From assembly GCF_028714975.1 (NCBI RefSeq), contig NZ_JAQTLH010000002.1:186001-250000 (forward strand): a stretch of 64,000 bases of DNA, in the 5' to 3' direction. This document shows positions 11,181 through 21,034 of this stretch, one piece after another; the first letter of the stretch is position 1, and each line of letters starts with the position of its first letter. The notes beneath the pieces are model-generated. The model ran no database searches and was not told the DNA's origin. It saw only the letters and a list, made by a program, of their open reading frames with translations. Source of the stretch: Sulfurimonas sp. (lineage in GTDB: Bacteria > Campylobacterota > Campylobacteria > Campylobacterales > Sulfurimonadaceae). A program made the translations under genes and the position numbers.

Positions 11181-11656
11181 GATTTCATATTTCCTATAAT
11201 ATTTTGAACCTCTTTTGGCAAGAGATGTTCGGTTTTGGCGTTGAATTTTAGAAGATTTCTAACTATTGAAGAGCTAATAAATGCATGTTGGAGTTTTGGC
11301 ATAAGATAAACAGTCTCAATCGTATCGTCTAGCGAATTGTTTAAGTACCCGAGTTGAAGTTCATACTCAAAGTCGCTGACGGCCCTTAAACCGCGAATCA
11401 AAACTGTAGCATTATGAGTACGCGCAAGTTCAACCGTAAGATTGTCAAAACCCACAACCGTTACATTTTTTAGATTTTTTACGGCTTCTCTTACCATCTC
11501 GATTCGCTCATCAAGCGTAAACATCGGTTTTTTGTCTGCCGAATCGGCAACTGCGACTATAACTTCATCAAAAAGCCTTAGAGCTCTCTCGATTATGTCA
11601 AAATGCCCGTTTGTGATTGGGTCAAAAGTTCCCGGATAGAGTGCTGTTTTTTTCAT
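11165..11656 (-). CDS. coaD: Phosphopantetheine adenylyltransferase
   Basis: ALYPGTFDPITNGHFDII, ISSSIVRN; start at MKKTALYPG. Confidence 0.9.
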   Translation of the reverse strand: MKKTALYPGTFDPITNGHFDIIERALRLFDEVIVAVADSADKKPMFTLDERIEMVREAVKNLKNVTVVGFDNLTVELARTHNATVLIRGLRAVSDFEYELQLGYLNNSLDDTIETVYLMPKLQHAFISSSIVRNLLKFNAKTEHLLPKEVQNIIGNMKSCTLQ

Positions 11657-12183
11657 TATTCCCATCTTTTATAAAGGTTATTTTCGATTCCAAGCAAGTC
11701 AAACCATTTGCCTATGATAAAATTTTCCATCTCATCTAAACTCTGTTGCTCTGAGTAGTATGCCATAACAGGAGGGGCGATTATTACCCCTAGAGTTGCT
11801 AATTTATGCATATTCTCTAAGGCAATGGCGGAAAACGGCATTTCTCTCGGAGCAAGAATGAGTTTTTTATGCTCTTTTATCATAACGCTTGCACATCTTG
11901 TAACTAGATTATCGGCGATACCGCATGCTATTTTTGCAAGAGTATTCATGCTGCACGGTGCAATAATCATAGCATCGACTCCGAAAGAGCCTGAAGAGAT
12001 ACTTGCGGAGATATCGTCATTGTCATGGAGTGTTACACCCGTCTCTTTATCTAAAACTATTTGTGAATTTTTTGTCATGATGAAGTGTTTTTCTATCTCT
12101 TTTGGGAGCAGTCTAACTGCCTTTACTCCAAGATTTACACCGCTTGCACCGCTTGATGCCACTACTATTTTACGATTTTTCAC
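11656..12183 (-). CDS. ubiX: UbiX-like flavin prenyltransferase
   Basis: ASSGASGVNLGVK, APCSMNTLAKIACGIADNL, APREMPFS. Confidence 0.88.
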   Translation of the reverse strand: MKNRKIVVASSGASGVNLGVKAVRLLPKEIEKHFIMTKNSQIVLDKETGVTLHDNDDISASISSGSFGVDAMIIAPCSMNTLAKIACGIADNLVTRCASVMIKEHKKLILAPREMPFSAIALENMHKLATLGVIIAPPVMAYYSEQQSLDEMENFIIGKWFDLLGIENNLYKRWE

Positions 12184-13049
12184 TCTAACTCCGCCTTGTT
12201 ATTGCCGGTAACTCTTGCTTTTAAAGTTTTTCCGTTGCTGTTTTGAACTTTTATTATATCATCTACTTTGGCATCTTGAAGCGCTTTTGCACTAAATACG
12301 ATATCCATACCGTCTTTTGACATGGTTACGTTAATCATAGAATCTCTCTTGATTACATGAAGCAGTTCAATATCGTTATATGTTAAAATCGTATCTTTTG
12401 GAATATGTCGTTTTGCCTGAATGGAGCTGTTATCTATATTTTGGATTGGTTTAGCTCTAAATTTATCTAAAACAACACTCTTCTTTATGTAATTTTGAGG
12501 TGAAATGGAAGTCTCTTTTTTGATAATATCCGAGCTGATGTAAACCATGACGGTTGCTTTTATAAGGTAGTTAAAAAATATCTTCTTATTTTCAGCCGTT
12601 TTGATATTTATAATGCCGTTTTTTGATAAAAAATCACGACTCTCTATATTCACGATATAATCTTTTGGCAGGGCAGTTATATGTCCTCTTGGCTCTATTG
12701 AAATATTTTGAATATCTATGGTTTCATAGTTTTTTTCATAATACTCTTTTAGTTTCAACTTAAGCAGTGATATATCAATAGGACTTTTTAAAATAAAATT
12801 TATATAGCTTTTTTTAGAGTGATAGTTTTTATATCCGTGATCACTCAATAGCTTCATTAAATCTTTAGTTTTAATCTTCTGCGTATTAGAGTTTTTATCT
12901 ATTGATAAAATAGTAAAATCGTTTTTTGTATCTTTTGTAATTACTGAGGAACTGATTGTCCTGTTGTCAACATAGTAGGTATCTTCTATTTCTGTATTTG
13001 CATGTAGATTTAAGTAGATAAGAACAAAAATAAGAAGTTTAAAAAGCAT
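12180..13049 (-). CDS. flgA: Flagellar basal body P-ring formation protein FlgA
   Basis: C-terminal SAF domain pattern (RHIPKDTILTYNDIELL ... NSNGKTLKARVTG). Confidence 0.75.
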   Translation of the reverse strand: MLFKLLIFVLIYLNLHANTEIEDTYYVDNRTISSSVITKDTKNDFTILSIDKNSNTQKIKTKDLMKLLSDHGYKNYHSKKSYINFILKSPIDISLLKLKLKEYYEKNYETIDIQNISIEPRGHITALPKDYIVNIESRDFLSKNGIINIKTAENKKIFFNYLIKATVMVYISSDIIKKETSISPQNYIKKSVVLDKFRAKPIQNIDNSSIQAKRHIPKDTILTYNDIELLHVIKRDSMINVTMSKDGMDIVFSAKALQDAKVDDIIKVQNSNGKTLKARVTGNNKAELE

Positions 13050-13147
13050 GAAAACAAAGAGTCCAATCTAAATAATTTTCTTATTTTAACATATTATGGA
13101 ATTTAAATGTGTGTTATACTTTCGGATTAAAAAAAAAGGATATTTCG

Positions 13148-13711
13148 ATGAAACAAATTCTATCTGCTATATTTTTAGTTCTACTCTTTTCAGGATGTGT
13201 AGAAAAAAAGAATGTTTTGTATATTGACAACCAAAGTTTGTGTTCAGAGCCGATGGCGACACTTTATTTAAAAGATATTGATATAAAAAATAGTGCAAAA
13301 ACATTCAATATTGCTCCCGATGAAATAAGAAGCGCTCTTATTAGTTCATTAAAAGAGACGAACTGTTTTAGAGTTTTTTCATTTAACAAAAACAGAACTT
13401 TAGAGTCTGATAACGAGTATATACTTAACGCTAAAGTCACTCTTAATCAAGAAGAGCAAGTAGTTGAAAAAAATATCTTTAAAAAAGAGGAAAAAGAGCT
13501 TATATCTATGGCAATAGTGCTTCAAGCATATAACGAAAGTAAAAAAGTAAATGCAACCGCAAAAAGCGAACTTTTAACGGATAAATCAAAAATTTTAGGT
13601 TTTAAAAACGAGAGAGATGTTTCTGGAGATAGTCAAACGGTTATGCAAAATGCAACCAGAAAAGCTTCTCTTGCACTTACGGACGGATTTATAAAACTTC
13701 AAGGAAAATAA
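13148..13711 (+). CDS. Putative lipoprotein
   Basis: Lipobox LLFSGCVEKK; start at MKQILSAIF. Confidence 0.65.
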   Translation: MKQILSAIFLVLLFSGCVEKKNVLYIDNQSLCSEPMATLYLKDIDIKNSAKTFNIAPDEIRSALISSLKETNCFRVFSFNKNRTLESDNEYILNAKVTLNQEEQVVEKNIFKKEEKELISMAIVLQAYNESKKVNATAKSELLTDKSKILGFKNERDVSGDSQTVMQNATRKASLALTDGFIKLQGK

Positions 13712-13758
13712 TTAAGAGGAAGTTCCCAAAGCGGAACTCTTCATTTGTACTTAATACG

Positions 13759-13842
13759 TGGTACCAGTGGGCGGACTCGAACCGCCACATATTTCTATAC
13801 CTGATTTTGAATCAGGCGTGTCTACCATTTCACCACACTGGC
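13759..13842 (-). tRNA. tRNA-Leu(CAA)
   Basis: Reverse complement GCCAGTGTGGTGAAATGG...CCTGATTCAAAATCAGG...GGTTCGAGTCC...CACTGGTACCA; anticodon loop TTCAAAA; encoded CCA. Confidence 0.9.
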
Positions 13843-13993
13843 TTGAAGCGAAATAATAGTGACTTATTGCTTAAATATAAGTTAGATGTGTCGGTTATGT
13901 ATAAATATTTTTTGCCGATATAGTTAAAATGGAACTTATGTTGCTTTGTGTAGTTATTATGAAACAGAGTTTTTATAAAGTTGGAGGTGTGAT

Positions 13994-16471
13994 ATGAGAA
14001 TTTCAAATAGCATGTATTACGATAGTGTATATGGTAGTAATAGTCAAACGCTAAATAAAGAGCTTTTTGATGTAAATAAGCAAATCTCATCCGGATTGAA
14101 GATTCAGTATGCACATGAAGATGTAAGAACATTTACTGAAACAATGAGACATGATAACGAGATAGCAACGCTTGAACAGAGTAAAAAAAGTTCAGAAAAC
14201 GGGTATAAAATCTCAAACCAGACAGATACTATTTTAAATGATTTTGAAACATCATTAGATAGAATGAAAACACTTCTTATTCAATCTGCTAACGGCACGC
14301 AAAACAACACATCTTTGGATGCTGTTGCAAAAGAGTTGAGAAGCGTAGAAAGCCATTTAAAAAATTTAGCAAATAGTTCTATAAACGGACAGTATCTTTT
14401 CTCAGGATCTGCAATCAATACAAAACCGATTACAAGTGATGGAAAATATGTCGGAAATAGCGGTATTCTTGAGTCTTTTACGGGTGCAGGCACTACTCAA
14501 CAGTACAATATAAGCGGATCCGAATTCTTTTTGGGAGAAGAAGGCGATCAAAAAAGAGAGATAACTGCAAATGTGGTACAGCATAGCCTAACTGCAAAAT
14601 ACCCACAGCTTAAAGGTAAAAATCTTACTGATGGTACCGATGAGATGATTAGCTCAAACAGTACAATTCGTGATTTGATGGGTGATATTGATGATGGAGT
14701 AGATGGTGTAAATGCAAAACATCACTTCTATATCAGAGGAACTTCAAGTGACGGAACCTCTTTTAATGAACAAATATCTATGAAAGATAATGAGAGTGTA
14801 GGAGAGCTTTTGACTAAAATAGGTGAGGCGTACGGAAACACTCCAAATCTAAAAGTTGCAGATGTTAGTTTAAACAGCTATGGGCAAATTGTTGTAGAAG
14901 ATAAAATGAAAGGTTCTAGTAAAATAGAATTTCATATGGTTGCAGCGACTGATTTTGGTTATAGCGGGTTTCCGACAATAGATAAAGCAGATATAAACAA
15001 TGCTTCTGCTTATGGCGTAACAGAGCTTGGAAATATAGAAAATCTCATAAGCGGTGAGAACGATTTTGATAAAATCATAAAAGGGACTAGTTCTGCTGCG
15101 AATTCAAATCTTTATGTGAAAAATTTCGTTAGTTCAGATTTTACTCCTGCCACAGAGTTTGAAAATAAGCTTGTAAGCGCACAGTTTTCCATGAGTGCCG
15201 CCGTAGCAGGCGGTGAAACACTGTCTGTGAAGATAGGCGATAAATACGGCTCAATAACTACATATACACAAGCCTTTGTTGTGGATGCCGCAACGACTTA
15301 TGATAACTTAAAAAATCAGATTGAATCTTCCGGTAATTTTAGCGTAAGCGTAATTGGAGATACTATTAGGCTGGATACGACATCAAAAGGTATGGCAAAG
15401 GGTGTTTTTATAGATACTAATCTATCAAATAGCAATCCATTGGTTGCAGTAAGTACAAATACATCAGAAAAAGCAATTTTATCTGATATGAAAAATACAT
15501 TTTACGATAATACACAATTTAGCAAAGATGGCTCAAAACTCTCTTCAAATGTCTCTCAAATTATAAAAGAGACAAATGCTTTTGCAACTCCCTCAACTAA
15601 ACTTTCGGAGGTTGCAGATCTCTCAAAAGGAACAGCAGACTCGTTAGACGGTACAACTTTTTCTTTCTCCGGTAAAAATATAGACGGCATAGCATTTGAT
15701 GCAGAGATAAAGTTAAAAAATACGGCAAACGGCGGCTCTACATTTTCTCTTGACGGCGGAGTTACGAACTACACTATTTTTAATATGAAAAATCCAAGAA
15801 CTGCGGTTAATGCCGATGATATGACATATCAACAGCTTATGGATGTTATGAATATGGTAACAACAGCTCATATCCCAAGCTCTACAAATGGAGATACGGA
15901 TTATGATAATGCGGTACAAGATTCAAATTTATCAGGTAATACGCATTTAACATATGATGGAAAAATAGAATTTAAAGATAAAAACTCTACATATACAAAA
16001 GCCGAGATAGCTATTCATGATAAAAATAGTGGAAATTTTTCAACTCTTTCAGCGCCTTCAGTTATGACTTTTAACTCAAATAATGCCATAACCGTTCGTG
16101 ATCCAAAGACAGATTTTTTTAAAACAATAGATGAAATAATTAAATCAGTTGAAGAGGGCAAAATATATTCGGATGCAGACAATGGCAATGCGAGAACTTT
16201 AGGAATTCAAAATGGTATAAAAATGATTGATGATTTAAATAATCATGTAGCCAAAATTCATTCAAAAACCGGTGCTCAGTCAAATTCCCTTGATGAATCA
16301 ATACAAAGAACCGAGCTGTTAAAAATAAGCGCTATTACACTTCGTTCATCTGTAATAGATACAGATTTGGCTGAGGCTTCAATGAAACTTTCTCAAGTAA
16401 AACTTAACTACGAAGCAATGCTTTCAGCGACGGCTAAGATTTCACAATTAAGTTTGGTTAACTACCTCTAA
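13994..16471 (+). CDS. flgL: Flagellar hook-associated protein FlgL (long form)
   Basis: Flagellin-like N-terminus (MRISNSMYYDSVYG...NKQISSGLKIQYAHED) and C-terminus (LAEASMKLSQVKLNYEAMLSATAKISQLSLVNYL). Confidence 0.85.
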   Translation: MRISNSMYYDSVYGSNSQTLNKELFDVNKQISSGLKIQYAHEDVRTFTETMRHDNEIATLEQSKKSSENGYKISNQTDTILNDFETSLDRMKTLLIQSANGTQNNTSLDAVAKELRSVESHLKNLANSSINGQYLFSGSAINTKPITSDGKYVGNSGILESFTGAGTTQQYNISGSEFFLGEEGDQKREITANVVQHSLTAKYPQLKGKNLTDGTDEMISSNSTIRDLMGDIDDGVDGVNAKHHFYIRGTSSDGTSFNEQISMKDNESVGELLTKIGEAYGNTPNLKVADVSLNSYGQIVVEDKMKGSSKIEFHMVAATDFGYSGFPTIDKADINNASAYGVTELGNIENLISGENDFDKIIKGTSSAANSNLYVKNFVSSDFTPATEFENKLVSAQFSMSAAVAGGETLSVKIGDKYGSITTYTQAFVVDAATTYDNLKNQIESSGNFSVSVIGDTIRLDTTSKGMAKGVFIDTNLSNSNPLVAVSTNTSEKAILSDMKNTFYDNTQFSKDGSKLSSNVSQIIKETNAFATPSTKLSEVADLSKGTADSLDGTTFSFSGKNIDGIAFDAEIKLKNTANGGSTFSLDGGVTNYTIFNMKNPRTAVNADDMTYQQLMDVMNMVTTAHIPSSTNGDTDYDNAVQDSNLSGNTHLTYDGKIEFKDKNSTYTKAEIAIHDKNSGNFSTLSAPSVMTFNSNNAITVRDPKTDFFKTIDEIIKSVEEGKIYSDADNGNARTLGIQNGIKMIDDLNNHVAKIHSKTGAQSNSLDESIQRTELLKISAITLRSSVIDTDLAEASMKLSQVKLNYEAMLSATAKISQLSLVNYL

Positions 16472-16597
16472 TATATTTTAAAAATCCTTTATAAAGCATT
16501 TTTTGTTATACTTCATTTTTATTATGCCAAAGGGCTCTTTTCCTTTGGTTACATCGGTTGAAATTGATTTTTTTAGAGTAAAAAGGGAAGTTATAGT

Positions 16598-18802
16598 TTG
16601 AGAGATACTATATTTATAATAAGTTTTGGTTTATTAGCTTATCTTGGATTTGCTACGATCTTTGGCGATATGGCTTTGATGGGCAGCTACGGCGCCGTCT
16701 TTGCATCATACAATCATAGATTTTTCGGTTATGTGTCATATATCTATATATTTGCTTTTATGATTCCGTTATACTTTTTTTATAAAAACAATAGATTAGG
16801 CATAGAAAAAATTGAGCTGGCAATAGCTTCTTTTTTGATATTTTTTTCCTCTCTTCTAGCTCAAGCTATGATTATAAAAGATGATTTACGGGGCGAAGTA
16901 GGAGCCGGTTTTGCAGATTTTTTATCTCCCTTTATCGGAACATTCGGGCTTTGGACATTTTGGTTAATTATAACTTCAATCTCTATAGTAATTATTTTTG
17001 ACAAAAGCGCTCATGAAATAGTGGATATTTTTTTAAAAAACATAAAAGATATCTTTTCAAATAGTAATTTTTTTGCTCCCAAAGAGATAAAAAAACCTAT
17101 TAAAAGTAAAAATATTGTAGAAAAAAATATAGAAAAAACCGTAGAGCAAAATAGCGGTAAAACTGTTAAAGAAGATAAAAAAGCAGAGCCTGTTTTTGAA
17201 GAGGAAGATAACCAAATCGATACGCCTGCATATCTCAGAAGAGAAGAGTCTCCTAAGTCCGAACCTTCAAAAAAAACGGCTCAACACAATATTTTAGAGC
17301 TTGTCCATGAGATAAAAGAGCAAAAAAATGCCATAGTCGTCGATGAGCTTGAGGAAAATGCAAAACTGCTTGCTTCCATAGAAAAGGGTGCGGTTGAAAA
17401 GCCGAAAAACTTTACTCTGCCATCTGTTGATTTTTTACAAAAACCAAATGCCAAAGCTCACAGTGTCGATGAGAGCGAGCTTGACGGCAAGATAAAATTT
17501 CTTATAGAAAAATTGGCACACTTTAAGATAGACGGGGATGTCGTGCGAACTTATGCCGGACCCGTTGTTTCAACCTTTGAGTTTAAACCTGCCGCGAATG
17601 TAAAAGTTTCTCGCATTTTAAATCTTCAAGATGATTTGGCTATGGCTCTTAGTGCAGAGACTATCCGTATTCAAGCTCCGATTCCGGGAAAAGATGTAGT
17701 CGGAATAGAGATACCAAACGAGAAGATTGATACGATTTACTTAAGAGAGCTGCTTGACAGTGCTATTTTTAAGGAGTCCTCTTCTCCTTTGACTATTGTT
17801 TTGGGTAAAGATATTGTCGGTAAACCCTTTATAACCGACCTTAAAAAGCTTCCGCATCTTCTAATCGCAGGAACGACGGGAAGCGGGAAAAGCGTCGGTA
17901 TAAATGCTATGATACTCTCGCTTTTATATAAAAATTCACCCGATCAGCTTAGACTTCTTATGATTGACCCCAAAATGCTTGAATTTTCTATCTATAATGA
18001 TATTCCGCATCTGCTAACCCCGGTGATTACAAAGGCAAAACAGGCAATTGTAGCACTTAACAATATGGTTTATGAGATGGAGCGTCGATACTCTCTTATG
18101 AGTGAAAATAGAACAAAAAATATAGAGAGCTACAATGAAAAGGTTAAAAAAGAGAGTGGTGAGCATCTTCCTTACATTGTCGTTATCATAGATGAGTTGG
18201 CGGACTTGATGATGACGAGCGGAAAAGATGTTGAGTACTCCATCGCAAGGCTTGCGCAGATGGCAAGAGCATCTGGAATTCACTTGGTTGTAGCAACTCA
18301 GCGACCTTCCGTTGATGTCGTTACAGGACTCATTAAAGCAAACCTTCCGTCTCGTATCTCATATAGAGTAGGGCAAAAAGTAGATTCTAAAATCATACTA
18401 GACCAACAAGGTGCAGAGTCGCTTCTTGGCAAAGGCGATATGCTATTTACTCCTCCGGGATCAACAGGACTTGTTCGTCTTCACGCGCCTTGGAGTACGG
18501 AAGAGGAGATAGAAAAAATCGTCAACTTCATCAAATCGCAAAGAGCGCCAAATTATGATAAGCGTTTTTTAATTGAAGAGAGCGAAAACAGCTACTCATC
18601 TTCAGGCGATACATACGAAGAGCTTGATCCTCTTTTTGATGAGGCAAAAAATGTTATCTTAACGGATAGAAAAACATCTATCTCCTATCTTCAAAGAAAA
18701 CTCCAAATCGGCTATAACAAATCTGCAAGGCTTATTGAACAGTTGGAAAATGAGGGTATCTTATCTTCTCCAAATTCAAAAGGTATCCGCGATATTCTCT
18801 GA
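16598..18802 (+). CDS. ftsK: DNA translocase FtsK
   Basis: N-terminal TM region, LIAGTTGSGKSVGINAMILSLLY Walker A, C-terminal gamma winged helix. Confidence 0.93.
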   Translation: MRDTIFIISFGLLAYLGFATIFGDMALMGSYGAVFASYNHRFFGYVSYIYIFAFMIPLYFFYKNNRLGIEKIELAIASFLIFFSSLLAQAMIIKDDLRGEVGAGFADFLSPFIGTFGLWTFWLIITSISIVIIFDKSAHEIVDIFLKNIKDIFSNSNFFAPKEIKKPIKSKNIVEKNIEKTVEQNSGKTVKEDKKAEPVFEEEDNQIDTPAYLRREESPKSEPSKKTAQHNILELVHEIKEQKNAIVVDELEENAKLLASIEKGAVEKPKNFTLPSVDFLQKPNAKAHSVDESELDGKIKFLIEKLAHFKIDGDVVRTYAGPVVSTFEFKPAANVKVSRILNLQDDLAMALSAETIRIQAPIPGKDVVGIEIPNEKIDTIYLRELLDSAIFKESSSPLTIVLGKDIVGKPFITDLKKLPHLLIAGTTGSGKSVGINAMILSLLYKNSPDQLRLLMIDPKMLEFSIYNDIPHLLTPVITKAKQAIVALNNMVYEMERRYSLMSENRTKNIESYNEKVKKESGEHLPYIVVIIDELADLMMTSGKDVEYSIARLAQMARASGIHLVVATQRPSVDVVTGLIKANLPSRISYRVGQKVDSKIILDQQGAESLLGKGDMLFTPPGSTGLVRLHAPWSTEEEIEKIVNFIKSQRAPNYDKRFLIEESENSYSSSGDTYEELDPLFDEAKNVILTDRKTSISYLQRKLQIGYNKSARLIEQLENEGILSSPNSKGIRDIL

Positions 18803-19194
18803 TGGCGGTACCGTACTTTATTTTTACAAAATTTTCTAACTCATTTAGCGTATATGTAAAAAATTTAGAAGAGTTATCGGTAGAACAGATACAAAACATA
18901 GAAGCTTTTGTTAGAGCAAGAAAAGGTATCTTTGATTTTAGCTCATACACATTTGTAATCCAAAAAAGATTAGAGTTTAGCGAATTTATATCATTAATTG
19001 AAAACAGTTTTATTGATTCGGTATGCCAAGAGAAGAGTTTGAATGTGCAGCAAAGAGAGAGGGTTGAATTTGGAAAATATAGAGGGATGCTCTATTGTGA
19101 TATTCCAGACTCATATCTGTTGTGGCTAAAAAGTAACTATATGGGAAAAGATAGAGATACGATAGAAGCCGAATTGAAATTTAGAGAACTGTAA
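18802..19194 (+). CDS. DUF3820-like protein
   Basis: FGKYRGMLYCDIPDSYLLWLKSN pattern. Confidence 0.55.
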   Translation: MAVPYFIFTKFSNSFSVYVKNLEELSVEQIQNIEAFVRARKGIFDFSSYTFVIQKRLEFSEFISLIENSFIDSVCQEKSLNVQQRERVEFGKYRGMLYCDIPDSYLLWLKSNYMGKDRDTIEAELKFREL

Positions 19195-19317
19195 TAATAT
19201 TATTAAATGAAAGAATGTATAAATTGACAAGTTTTTAGATATGCCTATATTTTAAGCTAAAAGCTTCTATACTTAATCGAATATAAAAATGTGCACTAAA
19301 ATGGAGAAATTCATAGT

Positions 19318-20809
19318 ATGCTGTATAAAATGAAAGAAGCTGATTGGCGTAGAATTTTCGATAATGCGCCAGACCCGATTTTTCTGCATGATAAAGACTT
19401 TCGTCTCATCCTTGCCAACCGTGCATATTTCGAGTGTGCGGGCAAAACTGAGAAAGAATCAATTGGAAAGCCGTATTGGGAAGTTTTTCCCAAAGGTTCA
19501 GGACCGATGGAGGCGTGTTTACATGCCATGGATAGGCTATGTAGCGAAGAGGAAGAAGAGAAAATTCATCTTCCGGAGGGGAGGACATTTCTTTCCCGCA
19601 GTGTTTGCATTACAGACGAAACGGGAAACTATTTCTATAGCCTCCATAACCTAACGGATATAACTTTTATGACGCAAGCACAGGAGCATATCGAACAACT
19701 CAGCCGCCTGTACCATACCATTTCTCTCGGCAACCAAGCGCTTGTGCGTGCCAACGATGAAGTCTCACTTGCACAGGCAATGTGCGATGCATTGACTGAT
19801 TATGGAGGCTACCGCACCGCGTGGGTAGGACTCAAGGGGGGATGATGCGAAGAAATTGATTCACCCATTGGCGGCAAGAGGGATTGAGATCAGTCAACTT
19901 AGAGAGCTGGAGTTTACATGGGAGGATAATGAGCGCGGTCAAGCGCCTACGGGAACTTGCATTCGCAGTGGAAAACCTGTTCGCCGCCATAATCTTCCTG
20001 ATGAAATACCGAAGTATCTTCTTCCGATTACCTTGGAGTTAGGAGTTGTCGAGTCGTTGTCTATCCCGCTCATTGTTGCCGAAAAAATAATTGGTGCGAT
20101 TACTGTCAGTATTTCGGGGCATAACCTGCTTGGCGAGAAAGAGGAAGCTCTGCTAATGGAGATGGCTGGCGATCTTGCCTTTGGTATCAGTAAAATGCGT
20201 GATAACAGGGAGCGTATCGACATTCTTGAAAAGCTTGAGGGAAGCTTGGACAATGCCGTTGCCGCCATAGCCGCTACGGTGGAGATGAGGGACCCATATA
20301 CGGCAGGGCATCAGAGAAGAGTTGCAAAGCTTGCCGCCGCAATCGCATCGGAAATGGGACTCCCGACCAAACAGATTGAGGGTATTCGCATTGCCGGTAT
20401 AGTTCATGATATCGGCAAAATCCATGTTCCCGCAGAAATCCTCTCTAATCCCTCAAAGCTTACCGATGCGGAGTTTTCCATTATAAAAACCCACCCTCAA
20501 GCAGGCTATGATATTCTCCATACGATTGATTTTCCTTGGCCTGTTGCACAGATGATTCTTCAGCATCATGAAAAGATGGACGGTTCAGGATATCCAAACG
20601 GACTAAAAGGGGAAGATATTTTGATTGAAGCCAGAATCCTTTGTATAGCTGATGTCATTGAAGCGATGGCCTCCCACCGTCCATACCGACCGGGTTTTGG
20701 GATTTTTCCGGCTCTGCAGGAGATTTCACGCAATAAAGGGCGGTTGTATGATCAGGATGTCGTTAGAGCCGTAATGACGCTGTTTTTGGACAAAGGATAC
20801 GAGCTTTAA
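19318..20809 (+). pseudogene. PAS-GAF-HD-GYP signalling protein split by a frameshift at a G6 run (ORFs 19318-19845 and 19856-20809)
   Basis: PAS ORF ends VGLKGG*; removing one G from the G6 tract (19836-19841) restores VGLKGDDAKKLIHPLAARG; downstream ORF has GAF plus HD-GYP (GIVHDIGKIHVP, HHEKMDGSGYPNGLKG). Confidence 0.75.
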
Positions 20810-20825
20810 GAATAGACTTATTTTT

Positions 20826-20886
20826 AGATTGCTTCACTTCGTTCGCAATGACGGTCATGTGCCAAGGAGGAACGACGAAGCAATCT
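20826..20886. repeat. Palindromic interspersed element AGATTGCTTC...GAAGCAATCT
   Basis: Terminal inverted 10-mers; second copy at 23601-23656 on the other side of acnB. Confidence 0.7.
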
Positions 20887-21034
20887 AAGTTATGAAATAC
20901 CATAAGACAATATGTTACCAAAATAAACACTTTTTAAATAAAACAGATAGCTTGTGTTTACTTTTGTAACATATATGTTTTACTGTTTACATATTTAGTT
21001 ATAATCTTTCTAAATTTTAAAAACAGGAATAACG

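Noticed and set aside
13994-16471. Very long FlgL (825 aa) as a fusion or novel gene
   Set aside because: Ends match FlgL/flagellin D0-D1 domains; long variable middle domains are common in this lineage.
19318-20809. Programmed ribosomal frameshifting at the G6 tract
   Set aside because: No canonical slippery heptamer plus stimulatory structure was recognised; pseudogene, phase variation or sequencing error is simpler.
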